Numbered from the stretch's first letter, positions 1-7,540 are shown. The stretch is 64,000 nt of DNA from Paludibaculum fermentans_A (GCF_051172195.1 NZ_JBPJAQ010000005.1:1-64000), one strand, 5' to 3'. The notes: a model not told the origin generated them from the sequence alone. Made by a program: numbers and translations.

Positions 1-179
1 AATGCCATGCGGGTCCTTTCGTCCCTGATCATACAGCGCCGGCGATGAGGGGGATTCCGCCGGGAGCCGGAGCGTCGAACGTCGTACTCCGACGCCCATC
101 CGTCAACCTGACCAAAGCGCGAGATGCCTGGATGAGATTGCTCCGTCCTATGATCGCGAGCAGGCCCCTCCGCTCGCTT

Positions 180-610
180 TCCCACTAAAACTGCAGAGCA
201 GTCTGTACAAGAGGAACGGCAAAGTGCTTGCTGTTTAGTGCCACCTGTTCAAGTGGCGGCGAAGGCATCGACTGAGAAACTGGTCTCGGTCACAATGCGC
301 CAGATGTCCTAGAAGTGCCGCGCTATCGGGCTTGGCTGAGCGCGCAACGTGTATTTGGGCATCTGCTGGCAGACTGCCCGGAGTTATTCGATCACGATCA
401 TCTCGGTGCTGTAGACGTAGACCGTGTAGGAGTCCAACTCGCGCTCGACCTTGCCTTCACCGTACTCGAACCTGCTCATGTCCACAGAGAAGTTGCGCCG
501 CTGCTCGGGACCAGTCACCAGGGCGTTTCCGCGGACAGCCTCCAGGCTCTTGCCCAGGCTGCGGTATTTGGCCTCCTCGATCAGGTTGAACTTCAGCGAG
601 TGGCGGCCCC
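180..610 (-). pseudogene. AbiEii-like nucleotidyltransferase, C-terminal remnant
   Basis: Minus-strand reading gives the middle and C-terminal part of a nucleotidyltransferase of the AbiEii/AbiGii toxin family: LIEEAKYRSLGKSLE, then QRRNFSVDMSRFEYGEG, then YTVYVYSTEMIVIE. The next codon is TAA where the family has lysine (EKLRA), followed in frame by LRAVCQQMPKYTLRAQP. A second in-frame stop (TAG) replaces the tyrosine of the usual RDFYDI. Near 250 the similarity seems to shift to another frame (SKHFAVPLV). The N-terminal GG/DxD catalytic part is absent here; a matching N-terminal half lies at 3853-4217. Dead gene. The lower boundary is approximate, and I see nothing recognisable in 1-179. 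Confidence 0.6.
541..610. repeat. Left copy of 70-bp direct repeat
   Basis: This 70-bp stretch matches 3853-3922 at about 63 of 70 positions, in the same orientation. It encodes, on the minus strand, the LIEExKYRxLGKSLE segment of an AbiEii-like protein. Similarity stops sharply at 540/541 and fades just after 610. The two copies bracket the operon at 788-3723. Confidence 0.75.
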
Positions 611-688
611 GCGGCTTCGCAGAACGATCCACATCCCACCGAGCGGCGCCGGATCGCCGTGCGCAGAATACTGCAGCTGATGCAGTTT

Positions 689-756
689 TGAACGTGTTCA
701 TATTTCTCTTGACTCGAGCGAGCGTGAGGAGTACCTTTTAATTTGAACGCGTTCAA
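689..756 (+). promoter_or_regulatory. Promoter bracketed by two TetR-type palindromes
   Basis: TGAACGTGTTCA (689-700) and the perfect 14-bp palindrome TTGAACGCGTTCAA (743-756) share the half-site TGAAC/GTTCA, with centres 55 bp apart. Between them is TTGACT (709-714), a 17-bp spacer, and a weaker -10 TACCTT (732-737), which would start transcription near 744, inside the second palindrome. A TetR-family gene is third in the operon that follows, so autorepression by that protein is the simplest reading. Operator sequence and promoter are inferred by eye. Confidence 0.6.
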
Positions 757-787
757 CATTTGTGCTGTCTACGAAAAGAGGGAGCGA

Positions 788-1186
788 ATGTACATTGTCG
801 TTTGTTACGTCACCTATCTGGCTATTAGCCTTGCCGTGACGGTCTGGGTGGCCCGGACGCTGCGGCGGAATGGCGGTAGTTTCCTGATCGATGCTTTCCA
901 CGGCAACCGCGAGTTGGCCGATTCCGTGAACCATTTGCTGGTTGTTGGGTTCTATCTCATCAACGTGGGTTACGTTGCACTGGCTCTGCGCACGAGTGTC
1001 CAAGTGGCGGATGCGAGGGCTGCGATGGAGCTCGTGTGCGAGAAACTCGGCCTGGTGCTGATCGTGCTGGGCGCCATGCACTTTCTCAATATCTACGTCT
1101 TTAGCCGGCTGAGACGGCGAGGGCAGGCCGAGCTGCGGCCGCCGATGCCGCCCGACGCCCGGATACCCATTCCTTCGGAGTCGTGA
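788..1186 (+). CDS. Small multi-pass membrane protein of unknown function
   Basis: Predicted 132-residue protein starting MYIVVCYVTYLAIS, with about three hydrophobic segments: the N-terminus, around the LLVVGFYLINVGYVALAL segment, and LGLVLIVLGAMHFLNIYVF. The C-terminus is Pro/Arg-rich and probably cytoplasmic. The ATG at 788 was chosen over an upstream in-frame ATG at 743 because GAGGGAG sits just before it and 743 lies inside the operator. The stop overlaps the next gene start, so it is the first gene of the operon running to 3723. I do not recognise the family. Its position next to a DCC thiol oxidoreductase suggests a joint envelope role, which is inference. Confidence 0.75.
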   Translation: MYIVVCYVTYLAISLAVTVWVARTLRRNGGSFLIDAFHGNRELADSVNHLLVVGFYLINVGYVALALRTSVQVADARAAMELVCEKLGLVLIVLGAMHFLNIYVFSRLRRRGQAELRPPMPPDARIPIPSES

Positions 1187-1611
1187 TGCCGCCTGTCACA
1201 AGCATCACGATCCTCTACGACGCGGCCTGCGGTCTCTGCACGTTTGCGAAGGATTGGATCAGAGGGCAAGTTCCCCTGGTTGGACTTAGGTTCGTGGCGG
1301 CCGGATCCGCGGAAGCGCAGCGTGCGTTCCCGCAGCTCCCGCCGGGCGAGCTGTCGGTGGTGGCGGATACCGGTGAAGTGTGGTTAGGAGATCACGGCTG
1401 GATCGTTTGTCTTTGGGCGTTGAGAGACTACCGCGATCTTGCTTTCCGGTTGACCAGCCCGGCGCTATTGCTGATGGCCCGGGAGGCTTTTGCCGCCGTT
1501 TCCGGAAACCGTCTCGCGCTCTCCAGCCTGCTGCGTCTCAGAAGCGAGCGGGACTTTGAGCAACAGCTCAGGAAGGTGGCGGCTCCGCGATGCCAGACCG
1601 GGTCGAAGTAA
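1186..1611 (+). CDS. DCC-family thiol-disulfide oxidoreductase (DUF393)
   Basis: The N-terminus reads ITILYDAACGLCTF, the DxxCxLC motif that names the DCC (DUF393) family, whose members have a thioredoxin-like fold with a CxxC pair. Downstream residues (DHGWIVCLWAL) also fit the family. Length of 141 residues is normal. ATG 1186 overlaps the preceding stop as TGATG; a GTG one codon earlier is also possible. The 3' end overlaps the TetR gene by 22 bases. Substrates of this family are mostly unknown, and no signal peptide is seen, so a cytoplasmic or membrane-associated redox role is likely. Confidence 0.85.
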   Translation: MPPVTSITILYDAACGLCTFAKDWIRGQVPLVGLRFVAAGSAEAQRAFPQLPPGELSVVADTGEVWLGDHGWIVCLWALRDYRDLAFRLTSPALLLMAREAFAAVSGNRLALSSLLRLRSERDFEQQLRKVAAPRCQTGSK

Positions 1612-2279
1612 AAACCGCGCCGAAGAGCGAGGAGACGCGCCAGCGGATTCTGAGCGCCGCCCTGAAGCTGTTCCATGACCGCGGGTTCGAGGCGGCCACG
1701 ATGCGAGACATAGCGGACGAGGCGGGCGTAGCCACCGGCGCTGCGTACTACTACTTCCCGTCCAAGGACGCGATCGTCATGGAGTTTTACCGGCGTTCCT
1801 CGGACGAAATGCAGCGCAAGATCGAAGCGGCCCTGGATGGCGTCAGCGGACTGGAGGATCGTTTACTGGCACTGATTCGAGTGAAGTGGGCTCACTTTGC
1901 GCCTCACAGACGAATCATGCGCGCGCTGCTGCGAAACGGCGCCGATCCCGGATATCCGCTGTCGCCCTTTAGCGCGCAGACCAGGGAGATCCGGGCCATC
2001 GACATCGACTGGTTTCGCCGCATCGTGATCGATTGCGGCCTGCGGATCCCGAAGGACCTCGAACCGCACTTGCCCGACGTTCTCTGGTTCTTTCAGATGG
2101 GCGCCATCTACTTCTGGGTCATCGATGAGTCACCCAACCAGGAGAACAGCTATCGGCTTCTCGCGATCGCGGCCAGGAGCATTGCCTTGCTGATTCGAGT
2201 TTCAGCACTGCCTCTGATGCGGCCCGTACGCAAAGCCGCGCTGGAGATAGTCCAGATCGTGAAGGGCACTGAGGTATAG
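1590..2279 (+). CDS. TetR/AcrR-family transcriptional regulator
   Basis: Predicted 229-residue protein. The helix-turn-helix at about residues 15-60 is canonical: ETRQRILSAALKLF, then TMRDIADEAGVATGAAYYYF and a Lys-Asp-rich helix. The remaining 160 residues form the variable ligand-binding domain, with several aromatic residues (WFFQMGAIYFWV) that could line a hydrophobic pocket. It lies inside the operon it probably controls, overlapping the DCC gene and 8 bases before the SRPBCC gene. The paired palindromes at 689-756 are the obvious candidate operators. The ligand is unknown; the lipid-like neighbours suggest a hydrophobic effector. Confidence 0.92.
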   Translation: MPDRVEVKTAPKSEETRQRILSAALKLFHDRGFEAATMRDIADEAGVATGAAYYYFPSKDAIVMEFYRRSSDEMQRKIEAALDGVSGLEDRLLALIRVKWAHFAPHRRIMRALLRNGADPGYPLSPFSAQTREIRAIDIDWFRRIVIDCGLRIPKDLEPHLPDVLWFFQMGAIYFWVIDESPNQENSYRLLAIAARSIALLIRVSALPLMRPVRKAALEIVQIVKGTEV

Positions 2280-2287
2280 GTGCGGTT

Positions 2288-2773
2288 ATGGTCACGCTGA
2301 GAGAACTTACTGTCATCCGGGCGCCCATTGCACGCTGCTTCGACCTAGCGCGCAGCGTCGAGGCACACCTCACCGGAAATGTTCATTGGGGTGAAGCGGC
2401 CGTGGCCGAGGGCGGCATCCATTCCGGGCTGGTCGACCTTGGACAACGTGTCACCTGGCGCGCGAAGCATTTTGCCGTCTGGCAGCGGCTCACGAGCGAG
2501 ATCACCGCGATGGATGGGCCCGTGTACTTTCAGGACACGATGGTCGAAGGCCCCTTTCAGTCCATGCAGCACGATCATATTTTCCGTGCGACCTCTCCGG
2601 ACATAACGGAGATGGAGGACATATTTCGCTTTGCCGCCCCGCTGCCGGTCATCGGGCGCGTGGCCGAGATCCTGGTGCTTCGCAGGTACATGCGGCGCCT
2701 GCTGCGCGAGAGAAATGCCGTTTTGAAGGAACTCGCGGAATCCGGCGCCTGGGAAAGGCTGCTGCCTGCATGA
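2288..2773 (+). CDS. SRPBCC-superfamily protein (START-like ligand binding)
   Basis: 161 residues beginning VTLRELTVIRAPIARCFDLARSV, the typical first strand and helix of the Bet v1-like SRPBCC fold. Family features include GLVDLGQRVTWRAKHF, the F-QDTMVEGPFQSMQHDHIF strand pair, and an Arg-rich C-terminal helix (LRRYMRRLLRERN). Members that sit directly upstream of TIGR01777 epimerases, or are fused to them, are well known. Here the stop overlaps the epimerase start (ATGA). No catalytic residues can be assigned. It probably binds a hydrophobic small molecule in the cytoplasm. Confidence 0.85.
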   Translation: MVTLRELTVIRAPIARCFDLARSVEAHLTGNVHWGEAAVAEGGIHSGLVDLGQRVTWRAKHFAVWQRLTSEITAMDGPVYFQDTMVEGPFQSMQHDHIFRATSPDITEMEDIFRFAAPLPVIGRVAEILVLRRYMRRLLRERNAVLKELAESGAWERLLPA

Positions 2774-3723
2774 GAATCGTCATACCGGGCGGCAGCGGCC
2801 AGGTTGGCCGGATGCTGGCCCATCATTTCCACGCGCGCGGGCACATCGTCACGGTGTTGAGCCGGAATCCTGGTCCAGCTCCGTGGCGCGTTCGCGCGTG
2901 GGACGGCGTCACCCCTGGCGACTGGATAGCCGACCTCGAACAGAGCGATGTGTGCGTCAACCTCGCCGGAAGGAGCGTAAACTGCCGATACACCGCTCGC
3001 AATCGACTTGATATTTATGAGTCGCGGATCCTCAGCACCCGGTTGTTGAATCAGATCGTCTCTTCTCTGACCGAGCCGCCCCGGCTGTGGATCAACGCGA
3101 GCACTGCGACCATTTACCGGCACGCCCTGGATCGCGCGATGACGGAAGCAGACGGCGAGTTGGGCGGTAACGAGCCGGGCGCTCCCGATACGTGGAACTT
3201 TTCGATTCAAGTTGCGAAAGGATGGGAAGAGGCGTTCTTCTCGACGCCGACTCCGCTCACGCGCAAGATCGCTATCCGCAGCGCCCTGACTCTCAGCCCG
3301 GACCGCGGAGGAGTGTTCGATACTCTGCTGGGCCTGGTCCGCCATGGTGTGGGCGGCAGACACGGCGCGGGGACGCAGTTTGTTTCCTGGATTCACGAAG
3401 CAGACTTCGTCCGGGCGATCGAGTTCCTGATCGCACGCGAAGAGTTGAGCGGCGTTGTGAACGTCTCCTCTCCGGGACCGCTCCCTAATTCTGATTTCCT
3501 GCGAGCCTTGCGCGCGGCGTGGGGCGCCCGGTTTGCCTTGCCCAATCCGCAGTGGCTGATTGAGGTTGGCACTTTCCTGATGCGCACGGAATCGGAGCTC
3601 GTCCTCAAAAGCCGCCGTGTTGTGCCGGGCCGCCTGCTGGCCGCCGGGTTTCCGTTCGCTTTTCCCGAGTGGCCCTCGGCAGCCCGAGAGCTGGTTGCCC
3701 GCTGGCGCCGGAATTCCGGATGA
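2770..3723 (+). CDS. TIGR01777-family NAD(P)-dependent epimerase/oxidoreductase
   Basis: 317 residues starting MRIVIPGGSGQVGRMLA, a GGxGxxG Rossmann nucleotide-binding loop. Further family marks are VCVNLAGRSVNCRYTARNR, the STATIYRHA segment (SDR catalytic region, with Tyr), and a C-terminal DUF1731-like part including SRRVVPGRLLAAGF. This matches the SDR-like TIGR01777 (YfcH) group, whose substrates are unknown. ATG 2770 overlaps the SRPBCC stop, making it the last gene of the operon. After it come 129 bp without a gene, up to the second copy of the 70-bp repeat. Confidence 0.9.
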   Translation: MRIVIPGGSGQVGRMLAHHFHARGHIVTVLSRNPGPAPWRVRAWDGVTPGDWIADLEQSDVCVNLAGRSVNCRYTARNRLDIYESRILSTRLLNQIVSSLTEPPRLWINASTATIYRHALDRAMTEADGELGGNEPGAPDTWNFSIQVAKGWEEAFFSTPTPLTRKIAIRSALTLSPDRGGVFDTLLGLVRHGVGGRHGAGTQFVSWIHEADFVRAIEFLIAREELSGVVNVSSPGPLPNSDFLRALRAAWGARFALPNPQWLIEVGTFLMRTESELVLKSRRVVPGRLLAAGFPFAFPEWPSAARELVARWRRNSG

Positions 3724-3852
3724 CACGCGCGGCGTGCTGGGCCACGGGCGTCCATCTGTCTTGCGGCAATGCCTGAGTGGGGCTTGCAGTGCGTGGACGT
3801 TCTGGGTGTGCGCCGTCCTGTCGGCGAAGGTGGCGATGCCACGGTTCGTGAC

Positions 3853-3922
3853 TCCAGGCTCTTGCCCAGGGTGCGATATTTGGACTCCTCGATCAGCTTG
3901 AACTTCAGCTCGTAGCGGCCCC
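3853..3922. repeat. Right copy of 70-bp direct repeat
   Basis: Partner of 541-610, about 90% identical and in the same orientation. On the minus strand it encodes LKFKLIEESKYRTLGKSLE, the last recognisable part of the N-terminal AbiEii-like fragment. Similarity to the family ends abruptly at 3852/3853, exactly where the repeat ends. Confidence 0.75.
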
Positions 3923-4217
3923 ACCACGGCTGCTGGTGAGGGGCAAGCACCTGAGGCTTCGACTCGAAGGCCTCGTCGAAGACGACAAAGCGCGCGGAGG
4001 CAAAGCGCTGTTTGACCGCCCTGAAGATCCGACGCTTCGTGTCGTCAAGGTCCGCGAAATCCTTGTCGATTGAGAAGTCCAGGTCGAGCGATGTCCGCGG
4101 ACTGAGTCCATAGACCAGGCTCAGCGCATTTCCGCCCTTGAGCACGAGTTGCTCAAAGAGCTCGTCATCGGAGAACAGGGCGACAATCGTTAGCCTTCGG
4201 ACCTGGGCAAAATCCAT
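3853..4217 (-). pseudogene. AbiEii-like nucleotidyltransferase, N-terminal half
   Basis: From ATG 4217 the minus strand encodes MDFAQVRRLTIVALFSDD, then the nucleotidyltransferase signature LKGGNALSLVYGLSPRTSLDLDF (GG-N and DxD metal-binding motifs intact, given here in outline), and PWWGRYELKFKLIEESKY. It resembles AbiEii/AbiGii-family toxins. Family similarity stops after GKSLE at 3853. Beyond that the frame stays open to about 3393 but only antisense to the epimerase gene, so that tail is meaningless. The missing C-terminal half corresponds to the remnant at 180-610. No clear antitoxin gene is seen in 4218-4498, the 281 bp upstream, in any frame I read. Confidence 0.65.
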
Positions 4218-4573
4218 GGATCATCGACCTCAGGAAGCGTAAGTGTTGCGCTTAGCAATGCCGCCAAACGAGAGTGGCGCCGGGGTGACGATGAAATGAG
4301 GATCGAATTCCCGATGACTCCGGTGTCGTTGAGCGCACGAGCGCTCCAGGAAGCGCCCTGGCTGGTCGAGCCATGGAGCGAGTATTTCACTACAGGCGCG
4401 AAATTCAAAATGCGTAAACAGCGCCGATGCACCCAGGACGAGACGGCCGGCCGTCTGGATGATGTTATCGCCTGCAGCTGAACGTTCAGAAAACTGCGTT
4501 GGATAATGCTCTTATTGACTCGCACTGCCATTGGAGCTATGCTCCATTTCAGTGGATTTTCGTGAGAACTATC

Positions 4574-5368
4574 ATGCGAAGCAATGTAGTACCAGTTAAA
4601 TTGATGCTCTGTTTGGGTGCTGGTTGTCTGCTCTGGAGCCAGTCGGTCAATCCACCACAGACGGGATGCCTGTCAGTTTCGATGCAAGAGTGGGACTCCG
4701 CCAGGGGTCTTGAAAAGGCTTTAGTCGAGAGTCGATGTGCCAGCCAGGTAACCGCGTATGCACTTCGTGCGATGTGCAGAATGCCAGACGGATCCATGAA
4801 GAACTGTGGAGGTGTTTCCGTTGATTTTTGGCCTTCTATTGGAATGGAGAACCTCGTCCCGAAGAGTCGCGTGGACGAAACCGGCGGCATTCGGCAAGGC
4901 AAGTCCCATATGACCTCGATTGGCATTCCACGCGACGAATCAGCCGCGCTCATAGCTTCAGCTCCGGTTTTGAGCGTCATTGCATATGTCTTCGAGGACC
5001 TGCGTTCCGTCGGTGACCCCGAGGCGATCGACGAGATACTAAAAAAGCGCGTGGCCAGTCTCAGCGAGTTGAACCGTTGGAAAGCCATCGTGAGCGCTGA
5101 ACTCGACAAAGCTAAGGCTCACGGTGTAGATCAAATCGATGTCAGTTCGCTGAAGGGGCGGGGCCACGTTGACGACTATCGGCCTGGGGCCGCTCGCCTT
5201 GCAGCACAGATGGTTGAGAAGGAGGTGTTTTCTTTGATCAAGGCAGTTCGGGCGACAGATGGACAAAGGGACCTAGCAGATCGCGAGAGCTTGGAGGCGT
5301 GCCTACGTTTCCTGCAGTTGCGTATCCAGAATGGTTCGGGGCATGTACCGAGGGAGATCCGACAATGA
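4574..5368 (+). CDS. Secreted protein of unknown function
   Basis: About 264 residues from the ATG at 4574, which gives a credible signal peptide (MRSNVVPVKLMLCLGAGCLL, then WSQS). An earlier in-frame ATG at 4499 would bury the signal behind 25 residues. The mature part has several cysteines (TGCLSVS, SRCASQ, MCRMPDGSMKNCGG) suggesting disulfides in the periplasm, then a mostly helical, charged C-terminal half. No family is recognised. The sequence is less GC-rich than the housekeeping genes further on, suggesting acquired DNA. The stop overlaps the next gene (ATGA), so the two are co-transcribed. Confidence 0.7.
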   Translation: MRSNVVPVKLMLCLGAGCLLWSQSVNPPQTGCLSVSMQEWDSARGLEKALVESRCASQVTAYALRAMCRMPDGSMKNCGGVSVDFWPSIGMENLVPKSRVDETGGIRQGKSHMTSIGIPRDESAALIASAPVLSVIAYVFEDLRSVGDPEAIDEILKKRVASLSELNRWKAIVSAELDKAKAHGVDQIDVSSLKGRGHVDDYRPGAARLAAQMVEKEVFSLIKAVRATDGQRDLADRESLEACLRFLQLRIQNGSGHVPREIRQ

Positions 5369-6075
5369 GGATTCCACAGCATCAGAAATGGCTGGCCACT
5401 CTGGCGTTGCTGCTCTTATCGATATCGGCCTGTTCGGGACAGACACTATGCAGTGAGTTTTTGGTCGATGAAACCAGTTCACCGACCTTCTCGTGTAATT
5501 TACCTTGGACTTCTCTGACGGAGACAAAGAAGTACAAAGTGAGCAGGATTGTCCAGTACTCAACTTCGTGCCCATCACACATCTCTGACAGGACGGACAT
5601 TGAAATTCCGGCGACTGGAACATGCGGCGGCGGTGGAAGTGTTGCCGGCCCAGATTGCCCACCTCTTTTCTATTCTCGGGTCGATCTCCAAGGCACGGGA
5701 TCTGACTACGACCAGTACACCCAGGTATTTACGGCCATAGGCCAGAATCGACTATACACGCTTCTACTCTTCTGTATTACGACTAGTGAAGCCACCCAAT
5801 CGTGGTCACGGGCAGCATGGAATTGCAAACAGTTGTACCCAGGAGAGGAGTGTCCTCCAGCACCTGAGGCCCTGTTGGGCAGCATCGTCGGCCTATCGGA
5901 GCCGTGGCGCCCGCGAACCAACAATGCATCTGCGTCCAGTCCGAAATCACGACGGAGCATCGAGCGTGGCAAATCTGGTCCCTCGTGTGGTGCGAGACCC
6001 GCCAGCGCGTTGAACGCGGATGTAAACGGCGGAGCGGGTCAGACGTTGCTTGCACCTTGGGGCTTGACCTACTGA
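5365..6075 (+). CDS. Cysteine-rich lipoprotein of unknown function, probably frameshifted
   Basis: ATG 5365 overlaps the previous stop and gives a lipoprotein signal ending LLLLSISAC (lipobox, Cys at about residue 23). The mature region is Cys-rich (TFSCNLPW, TSCPSH, GTCGGGG, PDCPPLF, WNCKQLYPGEECPP). After about 5885 the reading frame turns into a Ser/Arg/Ala-rich tail that looks like noise. From about 5904 another forward frame reads QQCICVQSEITTEHRAWQIW, then SLVWCETRQRVERGC, and continues to 6263, in keeping with the Cys/Trp-rich style upstream. I infer a one-base frameshift near 5885-5905, so the intact protein would end near 6263. No family recognised. Nothing convincing is seen between 6264 and 6356. 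Confidence 0.55.
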   Translation: MRIPQHQKWLATLALLLLSISACSGQTLCSEFLVDETSSPTFSCNLPWTSLTETKKYKVSRIVQYSTSCPSHISDRTDIEIPATGTCGGGGSVAGPDCPPLFYSRVDLQGTGSDYDQYTQVFTAIGQNRLYTLLLFCITTSEATQSWSRAAWNCKQLYPGEECPPAPEALLGSIVGLSEPWRPRTNNASASSPKSRRSIERGKSGPSCGARPASALNADVNGGAGQTLLAPWGLTY

Positions 6076-6356
6076 GTGATTGGGCCAGAACGGACGAGAA
6101 GTCGGGCGAGGAAGGCGGGCCTGGTGGATCACGGTGTGGATTCCCCGCGGTGGTCTATGCCACATCGAGGGATACCCACAATCCGCCAAGGAGGAACGGC
6201 GGAAACCGGCGGGAACTGAGGCAGGACATTGACCGCGATGGAGGATACCCTCCGTCGCCGTGAGCAATGTCTCGAACGAAGAAGAACATCATCAGGTCAT
6301 CGCGTTGGGGCGGCTCGACTGGCCAAGCGCTGCACGTTCCTTAGCCGGCCAAGCGC

Positions 6357-7049
6357 CTATGCCAAGGCGAGCGCTTCCAGGCGCCGGAGCACGATGTCGA
6401 TTCGCGCCTGACTCGCCGCGTCCGGAAGGAGATAGCCAGGCAATGCGTCGAGGAATCCGGGTGTCTTCAGTAGGCCAGTGATCTCGCCGCGCAAGTATGC
6501 GCGGAGGTCAGCGACACCCGCCTGCACCTCCGCGACCAGTTCTGCACGACCATCCACGACCGAGATGAGGTCCTCCAGATCGTGGCTTCCGAAGAAGTCA
6601 CCCTGGCCACGGCCCTTGAACGCTTCGAGCTTCGTGGCAAGAAAATCCGGACCTGTGACAATGCGGATCTCGAGGTCGACCGTAAGCCGTTCAATGACCG
6701 AGAATTCCATCGCAGCCCGATACCAGCGGTTGGAGAACCCAAGAATATTCGCGTCAAGGGGCATCACATCGAGCGTCGTGTCGTGTTGGACCCATCTGCA
6801 CAGCGGCGCCCCTTCCCGGGCGTCTTCGTGGAATTGCAGCGCTCGCAGCCGCTCGCCGAACGCTTCCTATTCCGCATACGATGTGATCCCGGCGATCGCA
6901 CCCACATCGAATGTGCTTCGCGGTCCGGCCGCGGCCTCGTCCGTAATCAGAAGGCCCGTGACGGTCCCGCCAACAAACACGAGTTCCCCCAGCAGCGGGC
7001 GCAGGAGCCGTGCAGCGACAACTAACTGCTCACGATTTGAGTCGTTCAT
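6357..7049 (-). pseudogene. Nucleotidyltransferase (AbiEii-like) broken by one stop codon
   Basis: From ATG 7049 the minus strand reads MNDSNREQLVVAARLLRPLL, then FVGGTVTGLLITDEAA and TFDVGAIAGITSYAE, followed by TAG at 6867-6869. The same frame continues as EAFGERLRALQFHEDAREG, CRWVQHDTTLDVMPLD, FLATKLEAFKGRG and LEDLISVVDGRAELV to 6357. This is one continuous protein of about 230 residues interrupted by a single nonsense codon where a tyrosine is likely. It resembles a second, smaller type of nucleotidyltransferase toxin-like protein. Downstream part could restart at an internal ATG but would lack the GG/D motif half. Confidence 0.65.
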
Positions 7050-7257
7050 TTGCTTCCCTGAAGCGCCTGCCCAGTTCCGTCTCGACCGCCTTCCGCTCAC
7101 GGGCGCGGCCGTCCCGCAAGGCGTCGGCGAGGGCCAGATACTCGTAGAAACAGGAGTCGCGCAGAGCGGCGATAGGGGCCGTCTTGTACAGCGGCTCAAA
7201 GGCGATGCCCCGCTGCTTGCCCTCCGCGTACGGCCAGACGCATCCCCTGGCTGGACT
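7030..7257 (-). pseudogene. C-terminal fragment of the gene upstream of the nucleotidyltransferase
   Basis: A minus-strand frame without a start reads PYAEGKQRGIAFEPLYKTAP, then FYEYLALADALRDGRARER and ends FREANERLKS at a TGA (7030-7032), overlapping the start of the nucleotidyltransferase gene by 20 bases. The overlap is typical of a co-translated pair, so this is probably the partner (antitoxin-like) gene, truncated at its 5' side near 7257, where an in-frame TGA appears. I cannot name the family with certainty. Both members of this gene pair are therefore broken. Confidence 0.5.
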
Positions 7258-7283
7258 TCACCCTCGCGCAATTAGAGAGAAGC

Positions 7284-7324
7284 GGCGTTTCCTTTAATAC
7301 CGCCACCTGCAATTAAAGGACGCC
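7284..7324. repeat. Inverted repeat (imperfect hairpin)
   Basis: GGCGTttCCTTTAAT (7284-7298) pairs with ATTAAAGGACGCC (7312-7324), apart from a two-base bulge; the loop is 13 bases. It lies just beyond the truncated gene fragment and before the tRNA-Ser. It could be a terminator-type structure or the edge of a lost mobile element. No transposase is nearby. Confidence 0.45.
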
Positions 7325-7509
7325 GGCGGTCGAACGTTCGGGCGATCCGTCGCGTGGGGTGTACGGGGTTAGGTGGCGCGGGCAGCCCGCTGATCGGGCT
7401 ATCGGATTATTCGGGATGTCGTGATGAAGTAGGAGGAGAGCCACTGCTGGCAGTTTGGACAAACCTGTGGCCGACAGTAGAGTTTGTTTGGAGAAGCTAA
7501 CGGCCGGAG

Positions 7510-7540
7510 CCAGTTCCTGTCGCGAACGCCTTGGAACTGG
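7510..7540 (-). terminator. Hairpin at the 3' end of tRNA-Ser
   Basis: CCAGTTCC (7533-7540 read on the minus strand) pairs perfectly with GGAACTGG (7510-7517), with a 15-base loop. The first arm includes the encoded CCA end of the tRNA. There is no U-run, so it may be a processing or termination signal rather than a classic intrinsic terminator. Confidence 0.4.

Noticed and set aside
2575..3927. A 450-codon minus-strand frame over the epimerase gene
   Set aside because: It is antisense to the SRPBCC and TIGR01777 genes, which have clear family motifs.
6267..6344. A 25-codon frame after the Cys-rich protein (MSRTKKNIIRSSRWGG)
   Set aside because: Too short, with no ribosome site or conservation evidence; left unannotated.
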